From Hippophae tibetana (lineage: Eukaryota > Streptophyta > Magnoliopsida > Rosales > Elaeagnaceae), in NCBI GenBank assembly GCA_037013495.1, contig CM072810.1, positions 72,276,449 through 72,340,448 of the forward strand: a stretch of 64,000 nt of DNA, written 5' to 3'. Positions 39,600 through 51,957 of this stretch are shown in pieces (the stretch's first letter is position 1; every line of letters starts with the position of its first letter). The notes beneath the pieces are model-generated. The model was not told the origin of the DNA. It did no database searches and saw nothing but the letters and a program-made list of their open reading frames with translations. A program made the position numbers and the translations under genes.

Positions 39600-42500
39600 T
39601 TGAATTTCCAAATCTATCCCATGTGAAGCATCTTGAGAATCTTTGTATGATTTATAGAATATTTGTCAGATATTGGGAACTTTAGAATTTTTTTAAACAC
39701 ACTCTTGGTTAACAACTCAATCGCTCTTATGGTGGCATTGAAAACAAACAAAAGTAGAAAAACAACGAAAAATATGTGCGACGAAAGTTTTGAACTCTCG
39801 GTAGGTGATGTAAAGGGTGTAATTTGGTTTCAAAAAAATATGTTCTTAGGAATCCATGCGCTGATTATAGGACTCTTTACATGCTTCGATTTTATATATT
39901 ATATTAAAAGTTCCGTCACCCGAGTCAAAAGTAATGGCCGTGTAAAATTGGAATTGTGATTTAACAAATGTTCTTTTTTTAATATGGTAAACATTAGAAC
40001 CCATCTTCTTTTTCCCTAAATTTGTTTTATGAAGAACAAAGATTGATTGAGAGTAGAAATAAAGATTAAGACTAAGAGACGAAGATTTAAAAAAGAACTA
40101 CGAAATTAAATCCACACACGAAATCAACATCAATAAGTCCCTAAAACCCCAACGTTTTGACGCCAAACAAAAATGATCACTCCCTTTGATGCGTCGAATA
40201 CAATCTTTCCATCAAGGACACTTGGAAGAAAAGTACAAAGCTTGGTAATAAATATTTTAATTAATTATACTACTTCTTCCTCCATAAAAATGTTGTTGTT
40301 TTCTTATATAAGAAACAAAACCCTACCCGTAATGCAACCTTAGTGGGGATATTTAGTTGTGACATGTGCTTAATAAATCCGTAAATAATAAAAGCATAAA
40401 AATATGTATGATAAATAAGACAAATTAAATTCGACAATTCAGTAGAAACAAAATCGCTAAAGATAACAGGCACATAATTAAATAAAAGCGAACTAATTGC
40501 TTCCCCAATTAACCTTGCCATTTGAATTTCCAAATCTATCCCATGTGAAGGATCTTGAGAATCTTTGTATGATCTATAGAATATTTGTCAGATATTGGGA
40601 ACTTTAGAATTTTTTTAAACACACTCTTGGTTAACAACTCAATCGCTCTTATGGTGGCATTGAAAAAAAAACAAAAGTAAAAAAAAAACGGAATATGTGC
40701 GACGAAAGTTTTGAACTCTCGGTAGGTGATGTAAAGGGTGTAAATTGGTTTCAAAAAAATATGTTCTTAGGAATCCATGCTCTGATTATAGGACTCTTTA
40801 CATGCTTCGATTTTATATATTATATCAAAAGTAATGGCCGTGTAAAATTGGAATTGTGATTTAACAAATGTTCTTTTTTTAATATGGTAAACATTAGAAA
40901 CCATCTTCTTTTTCCCTAAATTTGTTTTATGAAGAACAAAGATTGATTGAGCGTAGAAATAAAGATTAAGACTAAGAGACGAAGATTTAAAAAAGAACTA
41001 CGAAATTAAATCCACACACGAAATCAACATCAATAAGTCCCTAAAACCCCAACGTTTTGACGCCAAACAAAAATGATCACTCCCTTTGATGTGTCGAATA
41101 CAATCTTTCCATCAAGAACACTTGGAAGAAAAGTAAAAAGCTTGGTAAAAAATATTTTAATTAATTATACTACTTCTTCCTCCATAAAAATGTTGTTGTT
41201 TTCTTATATAAGAAACAAAACCCTACCCGTAATGCAACCTTAGTGGGGATATTTAGTTGTGACATGTGCTTAATAAATCCGTAAATAATAAAAGCATAAA
41301 AATACGTATGATAAATAAGACAAATTAAATTCGACAATTCAGTAGAAACAAAATCGCTAAAGATAACAGGCACATAATTAAATAAAAGCGAACTAATTGC
41401 TTCCCCAATTAACCTTTCCATTTGAATTTCCAAATCTATCCCATGTGAAGGATCTTGAGAATCTTTGTATGATCTATAGAATATTTGTCAGATATTGGGA
41501 ACTTTAGAATTTTTTTAAACACACTCTTGGTTAACAACTCAATCGCTCTTATGGTGGCATTGAAAAAAAAACAAAAGTAAAAAAAAAAACGGAATATGTG
41601 CGACGAAAGTTTTGAACTCTCGGTAGGTGATGTAAAGGGTGTAAATTGGTTTCAAAAAAATATGTTCTTAGGAATCCATGCTCTGATTATAGGACTCTTT
41701 ACATGCTTCGATTTTATATATTATATTAAAAGTTCCGTCACGCGAGTCAAAAGTAATGGCCGTGTAAAATTGGAATTGTGATTTAACAAATGTTCTTTTT
41801 TTAATATGGTAAACATTAGAAACCATCTTCTTTTTCCCTAAATTTGTTTTATGAAGAACAAAGATTGATTGAGCGTAGAAATAAAGATTAAGACTAAGAG
41901 ACGAAGATTTAAAAAAGAACTACGAAATTAAATCCACACACGAAATCAACATCAATAAGTCCCTAAAACCCCAACGTTTTGACGCCAAACAAAAATGATC
42001 ACTCCCTTTGATGTGTCGAATACAATCTTTCCATCAAGAACACTTGGAAGAAAAGTACAAAGCTTGGTAAAAAATATTTTAATTAATTATACTACTTCTT
42101 CCTCCATAAAAATGTTGTTGTTTTCTTATATAAGAAACAAAACCCTACCCGTAATGCAACCTTAGTGGGGATATTTAGTTGTGACATGTGCTTAATAAAT
42201 CCGTAAATAATAAAAGCATTAAAATACGTATGATAAATAAGACAAATTAAATTCGACAATTCAGTAGAAACAAAATCGCTAAAGATAACAGGCACATAAT
42301 TAAATAAAAGCGAACTAATTGCTTCCCCAATTAACCTTTCCATTTGAATTTCCAAATCTATCCCATGTGAAGGATCTTGAGAATCTTTGTATGATCTATA
42401 GAATATTTGTCAGATATTGGGAACTTTATAATTTTTTTAAACACACTCTTGGTTAACAACTCAATCGCTCTTATGGTGGCATTGAAAAAAAACAAAAGTA

Positions 42501-43264
42501 GAAAAACAACGGAAAATATGTGCGACGAAAATTTTAAACTCTCGGTAGGTGATTTAACGGTGTAATTTGGTTTCAAAAAAATATGTTCTTAGGAATCCGT
42601 GCTCTGATTATAGGAATCTTTACATGCTTCGATTTTATATATTATATTAAAAGTTCCGTCACCCGAGTCAAAAGTAATGGCCGTGTAAAATTGGAATTGT
42701 GATTTAACAAATGTTCTTTGTTTAATATGGTAAACAGTAGAACCCATCTTCTTTTTCCCTAAATTTGTTTTATGAAGAACAAAGAATGATTGAGCGTAGA
42801 AATAAAGATTAAGACTAATAGACGAAGATTTAAAAAAGAACTACGAAATTAAATCCACACACGAAATCAACATCAATAAGTCCCTAAAACCCCAACGTTT
42901 TGACGCCAAACAAAAATGATAACTCCCTTTGATGCGTCGAATACAATCTTTCCATCAAGAACACTTGGAAGAAAAGTACAAAGCTTGGTAATAAATATTT
43001 TAATTAATTATACTACTTCTTCCTCCATAAAAATGTTGTTGTTTTCTTATATAAGAAACAAAACCCTACCCGTAATGCAACCTTTGTGGGGATATTTAGT
43101 TGTGACATGTGCTTAATCAATCCGTAAATAATAAAAGCATAAAAATACGTATGATAAATAAGACAAATTAAATTCCACAATTCAGTAGAAACAAAATCGC
43201 TAAAGATAACAGGCACATAATTAAATAAAAGCGAACTAATTGCTTCCCCAATTAACCTTTCCAT
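39600..43264. repeat. Monomers 44-47: second copy of the 36-38 block, with an extra unit
   Basis: Monomer 44 repeats monomer 36, monomers 45 and 46 both repeat monomer 37, and monomer 47 repeats monomer 38. Monomer 45 is the 900-bp unit with a 21-base deletion. Monomer 46 is otherwise very similar to 45, which fits a local duplication followed by the deletion in one copy. The pair 46-47 is echoed again by 51-52, five units (about 4605 bp) downstream. Confidence 0.8.
40825..40826. other. 21-bp deletion junction in monomer 45 (900-bp unit)
   Basis: All comparable units read TATATTAAAAGTTCCGTC and then on to GTCAAAAGTAATGG. Here the sequence jumps from TATAT directly to CAAAAGTAATGG. The lost 21 bases begin at a first AAAAGT and end just before a second AAAAGT, so slippage between these short direct repeats is a likely cause. 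The loss is a multiple of three, but that need not mean selection. Confidence 0.9.
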
Positions 43265-46200
43265 TTGATATTCCAAATCTATCCCTTGTGAAGGATCTTG
43301 AGAATCTTTGTATGATCTATAGAATATTTGTCAGATATTGGGAACTTTAGAATTTTTTTAAACACACTCTTGGTTAACAACTCAATCGCTCTTATGGTGG
43401 CATTGAAAAAAAAACAAAAGTAAAAAAAAAAACGGAATATGTGCGACGAAAGTTTTGAACTCTCGGTAGGTGATGTAAAGGGTGTAATTTGGTTTCAAAA
43501 AAATATGTTCTTAGGAATCCATGCTCTGATTATAGGACTCTTTACATGCTTCGATTTTATATATTATATTAAAAGTTCCGTCTCGCGAGTCAAAAGTAAT
43601 GGCCGTGTAAAATTGGAATTGTGATTTAACAAATGTTCTTTTTTTAATATGGTAAACATTAGAAACCATCTTCTTTTTCCCTAAATTTGTTTTATGAAGA
43701 ACAAAGATTGATTGAGCGTAGAAATAATGATTAAGACTAAGAGACGAAGATTTAAAAAAGAACTACGAAATTAAATCCACACATGAAATCAACATCAATA
43801 AGTCCCTAAAACCCCAACGTTTTGACGCCAAACAAAAATGATCACTCCCTTTGATGTGTCGAATACAATCTTTCCATCAAGAATACTTGGAAGAAAAGTA
43901 CAAAGCTTGGTAATAAATATTTTAATTAATTATACTATCTCTTCCTCCATAAAAATGTTGTTGTTTTCTTATATAAGAAACAAAACCCTACCCGTAATGC
44001 AACCTTAGTGGGGATATTTAGTTGTGACATGTGCTTAATCAATCCGTAAATAATAAAAGCATAAAAATACGTATGATAAATAAGACTAATTAAATTCGAC
44101 AATTCAGTAGAAACAAAATCGCTAAAGATAACAGGCACATAATTAAATAAAAGCGAACTAATTGCTTCCCCAATTAACCTTTCCATTTGAATTTCCAAAT
44201 CTATCCCATGTGAAGGATCTTGAGAATCTTTGTATGATCTATAGAATATTTGTCAGATATTGGGAACTTTAGAATTTTTTTAAACACACTCTTGGTTAAC
44301 AACTCAATCGCTCTTATGGTGGCATTGAAAAAAAACAAAAGTAAAAAAAAACGGAATAATCGCGACGAAAGTTTTGAACTCTCGGTAGGTGATGTAAAGG
44401 GTGTAATTTGGTTTCAAAAAAATATGTTCTTAGGAATCCATGCTTTGATTATAGGACTCTTTACATGCTTCGATTTTATATATTATATTAAAAGTTCCGT
44501 CACCCGAGTCAAAAGTAATGGCCGTGTAAAATTGGAATTGTGATTTAACAAATGTTCTTTTTTTAATATGGTAAACATTAGAACCCATCTTCTTTTTCCC
44601 TAAATTTGTTTTATGAAGAACAAAGATTGATTGAGAGTAGAAATAAAGATTAAGACTAAGAGACGAAGATTTAAAAAAGAACTACGAAATTAAATCCACA
44701 CACGAAATCAACATCAATAAGTCCCTAAAACCCCAACGTTTTGACGCCAAACAAAAATGATCACTCCCTTTGATGCGTCGAATACAATCTTTCCATCAAG
44801 AACACTTGGAAGAAAAGTACAAAGCTTGGTAATAAATATTTTAATTAATTATACTACTTCTTCCTCCATAAAAATGTTGTTGTTTTCTTATATAAGAAAC
44901 AAAACCCTACCCGTAAAGCAACCTTTGTGGGGATATTTAGTTGTGACATGTGCTTAATCAATCCGTAAATAATAAAAGCATAAAAATACGTATGATAAAT
45001 AAGACAAATTAAATTCCACAATTCAGTAGAAACAAAATCGCTAAAGATAACAGGCACATAATTAAATAAAAGCGAACTAATTGCTTCCCCAATTAACCTT
45101 TCCATTTGATATTCCAAATCTATCCCTTGTGAAGGATCTTGAGAATCTTTGTATGATCTATAGAATATTTGTCAGATATTGGGAACTTTAGAATTTTTTT
45201 AAACACACTCTTGGTTAACAACTCAATCGCTCTTATGGTGGCATTGAAAAAAAAACAAAAGTAAAAAAAAAACGGAATATGTGCGACGAAAGTTTTGAAC
45301 TCTCGGTAGGTGATGTAAAGGGTGTAATTTGGTTTCAAAAAAATATGTTCTTAGGAATCCATGCTCTGATTATAGGACTCTTTACATGCTTCGATTTTAT
45401 ATATTATATTAAAAGTTCCGTCTCGCGAGTCAAAAGTAATGGCCGTGTAAAATTGGAATTGTGATTTAACAAATGTTCTTTTTTTAATATGGTAAACATT
45501 AGAAACCATCTTCTTTTTCCCTAAATTTGTTTTATGAAGAACAAAGATTGATTGAGCGTAGAAATAATGATTAAGACTAAGAGACGAAGATTTAAAAAAG
45601 AACTACGAAATTAAATCCACACATGAAATCAACATCAATAAGTCCCTAAAACCCCAACGTTTTGACGCCAAACAAAAATGATCACTCCCTTTGATGTGTC
45701 GAATACAATCTTTCCATAAAGAATACTTGGAAGAAAAGTACAAAGCTTGGTAATAAATATTTTAATTAATTATACTATCTCTTCCTCCATAAAAATGTTG
45801 TTGTTTTCTTATATAAGAAACAAAACCCTACCCGTAATGCAACCTTAGTGGGGATATTTAGTTGTGACATGTGCTTAATCAATCCGTAAATAATAAAAGC
45901 ATAAAAATACGTATGATAAATAAGACTAATTAAATTCGACAATTCAGTAGAAACAAAATCGCTAAAGATAACAGGCACATAATTAAATAAAAGCGAACTA
46001 ATTGCTTCCCCAATTAACCTTTCCATTTGATATTCCAAATCTATCCCTTGTGAAGGATCTTGAGAATCTTTGTATGATCTATAGAATATTTGTCAGATAT
46101 TGGGAACTTTAGAATTTTTTTAAACACACTCTTGGTTAACAACTCAATCGCTCTTATGGTGGCATTGAAAAAAAAACAAAAGTAAAAAAAAAACGGAATA

Positions 46201-46947
46201 TGTGCGACGAAAGTTTTGAACTCTCGGTAGGTGATGTAAAGGGTGTAAATTGGTTTCAAAAAAATATGTTCTTAGGAATCCATGCTCTGATTATAGGACT
46301 CTTTACATGCTTCGATTTTATATATTATATTAAAAGTTCCGTCACGCGAGTCAAAAGTAATGGCCGCGTAATATTGGAATTGTGATTTAACAAATGTTCT
46401 TTTTTTAATATGGTAAACATTAGAAACCATCTTCTTTTTCCCTAAATTTGTTTTATGAAGAACAAAGATTGATTGAGCGTAGAAATAAAGATTAAGACTA
46501 AGAGACGAAGATTTAAAAAAGAACTACGAAATTAAATCCACACACGAAATCAACATCAATAAGTCCCTAAAACCCCAACGTTTTGACGCCAAACAAAAAT
46601 GATCACTCCCATTGATGTGTCGAATACAATCTTTCCATCAAGAACACTTGGAAGAAAAGTACAAAGCTTGGTAAAAAATATTTTAATTAATTATACTACT
46701 TCTTCCTCCATAAAAATGTTGTTGTTTTCTTATATAAGAAACAAAACCCTACCCGTAATGCAACCTTAGTGGGGATATTTAGTTGTGACATGTGCTTAAT
46801 AAATCCGTAAATAATAAAAGCATAAAAATACGTATGATAAATAAGACAAATTAAATTCGACAATTCAGTAGAAACAAAATCGCTAAAGATAACAGGCACA
46901 TAATTAAATAAAAGCGAACTAATTGCTTCCCCAATTAACCTTTCCAT
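43265..46947. repeat. Monomers 48-51: partial two-unit repeat with private NruI marker
   Basis: Monomers 48 and 50 share GTCTCGCGAGTC, which contains TCGCGA and occurs nowhere else that I saw, plus CTATCTCTTCC. Their offset is 1841 bp. The sequences just before each (about 42900-43264 and 44750-45105) also match, so a segment of at least 1.2 kb was copied two units along. Monomer 49 has lost the usual ATGTGCGAC and reads AATAATCGCGAC. Monomer 51 reads GGCCGCGTAATATTGG. Confidence 0.78.
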
Positions 46948-49711
46948 TTGAATTTCCAAATCTATCCCATGTGAAGGATCTTGAGAATCTTTGTATGATC
47001 TATAGAATATTTGTCAGATATTGGGAACTTTATAATTTTTTTAAACACACTCTTGGTTAACAACTCAATCGCTCTTATGGTGGCATTGACAAAAAACAAA
47101 AGTAGAAAAACAACGGAAAATATGTGCGACGAAAATTTTAAACTCTCGGTAGGTGATTTAACGGTGTAATTTGGTTTCAAAAAAATATGTTCTTAGGAAT
47201 CCGTGCTCTGATTATAGGAATCTTTACATGCTTCGATTTTATATATTATATTAAAAGTTCCGTCACCCGAGTCAAAATTAATGGCCGTGTAAAATTGGAA
47301 TTGTGATTTAACAAATGTTCTTTGTTTAATATGGTAAACAGTAGAACCCATCTTCTTTTTCCCTAAATTTGTTTTATGAAGAACAAAGAATGATTGAGCG
47401 TAGAAATAAAGATTAAGACTAAGAGACGAAGATTTAAAAAAGAACTACGAAATTAAATCCACACACGAAATCAACATCAATAAGTCCCTAAAACCCCAAC
47501 GTTTTGACGCCAAACAAAAATGATCACTCCCTTTGATGTGTCGAATACAATCTTTCCATCAAGAATACTTGGAAGAAAAGTACAAAGCTTGGTAATAAAT
47601 ATTTTAATTAATTATACTACTTCTTCCTCCATAAAAATGTTGTTGTTTTCTTATATAAGAAATAAAACCCTACCCGTAATGCAACCTTAGTGGGGATATT
47701 TAGTTGTGACATGTGCTTAATCAATCCGTAAATAATAAAAGCATAAAAATACGTATGATAAATAAGACAAATTAAATTCTACAATTCAGTAGAAACAAAA
47801 TCGCTAAAGATAACAGGCACATAATTAAATAAAAGCGAACTAATTGCTTCCCCAATTAACCTTTCCATTTGAATTTCCAAATCTATCCCATGTGAAGGAT
47901 CTTGAGAATCTTTGTATGATCTATAGAATATTTGTCAGATATTGGGAACTTTATAATTTTTTTAAACACACTCTTGGTTAACAACTCAATCGCTCTTATG
48001 GTGGCATTGAAAAAAAACAAAAGTAGAAAAACAACGGAAAATATGTGCGACGAAAATTTTAAACTCTCGGTAGGTGATTTAACGGTGTAATTTGGTTTCA
48101 AAAAAATATGTTCTTAGGAATCCATGCTCTGATTATAGGAATCTTTACATGCTTCGATTTTATATATTATATTAAAAGTTCCGTCACCCGAGTCAAAAGT
48201 AATGACCGTGTAAAATTGGAATTGTGATTTAACAAATGTTCTTTATTTAATATGGTAAACAGTAGAACCCATCTTCTTTTTCCCTAAATTTGTTTTATGA
48301 AGAACAAAGAATGATTGAGCGTAGAAATAAAGATTAAGACTAAGAGACGAAGATTTAAAAAAGAACTACGAAATTAAATCCACACACGAAATCAACATCA
48401 ATAAGTCCCTAAAACCCCAACGTTTTGACGCCAAACAAAAATGATCACTCGCTTTGATGTGTCGAATACAATCTTTCCATCAAGAATACTTGGAAGAAAA
48501 GTACAAAGCTTGGTAATAAATATTTTAATTAATTATACTACTTCTTCCTCCATAAAAATGTTGTTGTTTTCTTATATAAGAAATAAAACCCTACCCGTAA
48601 TGCAACCTTAGGTGGGATATTTAGTTGTGACATGTGCTTAATCAATCCGTAAATAATAAAAGCATAAAAATACGTATGATAAATAAGACAAATTAAATTC
48701 TACAATTCAGTAGAAACAAAATCGCTAAAGATAACAGGCACATAATTAAATAAAAGCGAACTAATTGCTTCCCCAATTAACCTTTCCATTTGAATTTCCA
48801 AATCTATCCCATGTGAAGGATCTTGAGAATCTTTGTATGATCTATAGAATATTTGTCAGATATTGGGAACTTTATAATTTTTTTAAACACACTCTTGGTT
48901 AACAACTCAATCGCTCTTAAGGTGGCATTGAAAAAAAACAAAAGTAGAAAAACAACGGAAAATATGTACGACGAAAATTTTAAACTCTCGGTAGGTGATT
49001 TAACGGTGTAATTTGGTTTCAAAAAAATATGTTCTTAGGAATACATGCTCTGATTATAGGACTCTTTACATACTTCGATTTTATATATTATATTAAAAGT
49101 TCCGTCACGCGAGTCAAAAGTAATGGCCGTGTAAAATTAGAATTGTGATTTAACAAATGCTCTTTTTTTAATATGGTAAACGTTAGAAAATATCTTCTTT
49201 TTCCCTAAATTTGTTTTATAAAGAACAAAAATTGATTGAGCGTAGAAATAAAGATTAAGACTAAGAGACGAAGATTTAAAAAAAGAACTACGAAATTAAA
49301 TCCTCACACGAAATCAACATCAATAAGTCCCTAAAACCCTAACGTTTTGACGCCAAACAAAAATCATCACTCCCTTTGATGTGTCGAATACAATCTTCCC
49401 ATCAAGAACACTTGGAAGAAAAGTACAAAGCTTGGTAATAAATATTTTAATTAATTATACTACTTCTTCCTCCATAAAAATGTTGTTGTTTTCTTATATA
49501 AGAAACAAAACCCTACCCGTAATGCAACCTTTGTGGGGATATTTAGTTGTGACATGTGCTTAATCAATCCGTAAATAATAAAAGCATAAAAATACGTATG
49601 ATAAATAAGACAAATTAAATTCGACAATTCAGTAGAAACAAAATCGCCTAAGATAACAGGCACATAATTAAATAAAAGCGAACTAATTGCTTCCCCAATT
49701 AACCTTTCCAT
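46948..49711. repeat. Monomers 52-54: GTGATTTAACGG variant in three consecutive units
   Basis: All three have GTGATTTAACGG in place of GTGATGTAAAGGG, a net loss of one base that breaks the usual plus-strand frame and shifts the minus-strand frame. They also share AAAGAATGATTG (52, 53), TTATAATTTTTTT and AGAAAAACAACGG. Monomer 54 switches type in its second half (GTCACGCGAG, AAATCCTCACACG), so it is a recombinant between this variant and the monomer 55 type. Confidence 0.78.
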
Positions 49712-51553
49712 TTGATATTCCAAATCTATCCCTTGTGAAGGATCTTGAGAATCTTTGTATGATCTATAGAATATTTGTCAGATATTGGGAACTTTAGAAT
49801 TTTTTTAAACACACTCTTGGTTAACAACTCAATCGCTCTTATGGTGGCATTAAAAAAAAAACAAAAGTAAAAAAAAAAACGGAATATGTGCGACGAAAGT
49901 TTTGAACTCTCGGTAGATGATGTAAAGGGTGTAATTTGGTTTCAAAAAAATATGTTCTTAGGAATCCATGCTCTGATTATAGGACTCTTTACATGCTTCG
50001 ATTTTATATATTATATTAAAAGTTCCGTCACGCGAGTCAAAAGTAATGGCCGTGTAAAATTGGAATTGTGATTTAACAAATGTTCTTTTTTTAATATAGT
50101 AAACATTAGAAACCATCTTCTTTTTCCCTAAATTTGTTTTATGAAGAAGAAAGATTGATTGAGCGTAGAAATAAAGATTAAGACTAAGAGACGAAGATTT
50201 AAAAAAAGAACTACGAAATTAAATCCTCACACGAAATCAACATCAATAAGTCCCTAAAACCCCAACGTTTTGACGCCAAACAAAAATGATCACTCCCTTT
50301 GATGTGTCGAATACAATCTTCCCATCAAGAACACTTGGAAGAAAAGTACAAAGCTTGGTAATAAATATTTTAATTAATTATACTACTTCTTCCTCCATAA
50401 AAATGTTGTTGTTTTCTTATATAAGAAACAAAACCCTACCCGTAATGCAACCTTTGTGGGGATATTTAGTTGTGACATGTGCTTAATCAATCCGTAAATA
50501 ATAAAAGCATAAAAATACGTATGATAAATAAGACAAATTAAATTCGACAATTCAGTAGAAACAAAATCGCTAAAGATAACAGGCACATAATTAAATAAAA
50601 GCGAACTAATTGCTTCCCTAATTAACCTTTCCATTTGATATTCCAAATCTATCCCTTGTGAAGGATCTTGAGAATCTTTGTATGATCTATAGAATATTTT
50701 TCAGATATTGGGAACTTTAGAATTTTTTTAAACACACTCTTGGTTAACAACTCAATCGCTCTTATGGTGGCATTAAAAAAAAACAAAAGTAAAAAAAAAC
50801 GGAATATGTGCGACAAAAGTTTTGAACTCTCGGTAGATGATATAAAGGGTGTAATTTGGTTTCAAAAAAATATGTTCTTAGGAATCCATGCTCTGATTAT
50901 AGGACTCTTTACATGCTTCGATTTTATATATTATATTAAAAGTTCCGTCACCCGAGTCAAAAGTAATGGCCGTGTAAAATTGGAATTGTGATTTAACAAA
51001 TGTTCTTTTTTTAATATGGTAAACATTAGAACCCATCTTCTTTTTCCCTAAATTTGTTTTATGAAGAACAAAGATTGATTGAGAGTAGAAATAAAGATTA
51101 AGACTAAGAGACGAAGATTTAAAAAAGAACAACAAAATTAAATCCACACACGAAATCAACATCAATAAGTCCCTAAAACCCCAACGTTTTGACGCCAAAC
51201 AAAAATGATCACTCCCTTTGATGTGTCGAATACAATCTTTCCATCAAGAATACTTGGAAGAAAAGTACAAAGCTTGGTAATAAATATTTTAATTAATTAT
51301 ACTACTTCTTCCTCCATAAAAATGTTGTTATTTTCTTATATAAGAAACAAAACCCTACCCGTAATGCAACCTTAGTGGGGATATTTAGTTGTGACATGTG
51401 CTTAATCAATCCGTAAATAATAAAAGCATAAAAATACGTATGATAAATAAGACAAATTAAATTCCAAAATTCAGTAGAAACAAAATCGCTAAAGATAACA
51501 GGCACATAATTAAATAAAAGCGAACTAATTGCTTCCCCAATTAATCTTTCCAT
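49712..51553. repeat. Monomers 55-56: GTAGATGAT variant pair
   Basis: Both units carry CGGTAGATGAT and GGTGGCATTAAAAAA. Monomer 55 has AAATCCTCACACG, CTTCCCATC and CCTTTGTGG, resembling monomers 33-34. Monomer 56 has GATGATATAAAGGG, AGAACAACAAAATT and the longest version of the minus-strand leader frame. Their lengths (923 and 919 bp) differ through A-run slippage. Confidence 0.75.
50878..51198 (-). other. Minus-strand 106-codon open frame, leader region of the fossil
   Basis: This is the longest copy of an open frame that in most monomers is about 81 codons. It starts at a TTG codon and runs through the region rich in TCT, CTT and ATC on the minus strand, then a segment containing the residues GKKKMGS, QFYTAITFDSGDG and SYNQSMDS before a TAA. 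In most units a TAG near codon 22 cuts the leader. The part from GKKKMGS onward is the same frame as the first section of the fossil coding region described at 51302-51957. I do not recognise a family. It has no supported start and is probably not expressed. Confidence 0.2.
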
Positions 51554-51957
51554 TTGATATTCCAAATCTATCCCTTGTGAAGCATCTTGAGAATCTTTGT
51601 ATGATTTATAGAATATTTTTCAGATATTGGGAACTTTAGAATTTTTTTAAACACACTCTTGGTTAACAAATCAATCGCTCTTTGGTGGCATTGAAAAAAA
51701 ACAAAAGTAGAAAAACAACGGAAAATATGTGCGACGAAAGTTTTAAACTCTCGGTAGCTGATGTAAAGGGTGTAATTTGGTTTCAAAAAAATATGTTCTG
51801 AGGAATCCATGCTCTGATTATAGGACTCTTTACATGCTTCGATTTTATATATTATACTAAAAGTTCCGTCACCTATGTCAAAATTAATGGCCGTGTAAAA
51901 TTGGAATTGTGATTTAACAAATGTTCTTTTTTTAATATTGTAAATAGTAGAACGCAT
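51302..51957 (-). pseudogene. Best-preserved fossil coding region on the minus strand, unknown family
   Basis: In monomer 57 an ATG at 51957 opens a frame of 129 codons that ends in TAG at 51568, because the usual TAA after SMDS reads TCA here. One base out of register, a second frame of about 87 codons runs from 51565 to 51302. Joined by a frameshift, these would be about 215 codons. The first part contains FVKSQFQFYTA, IIYKIEACK, FLKPNYTLY and FKKILKFPISEKYS. The second is rich in F, Y, I and L (FNYVPVIFSDF, LICLIYHTYFYAFIIYG) and may include one or two membrane-like hydrophobic stretches. Across monomers the same frames carry stops and frameshifts, so they are not constrained. Capture of a gene or mobile-element fragment is possible, but chance openness in AT-rich DNA is not excluded. 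Confidence 0.25.
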
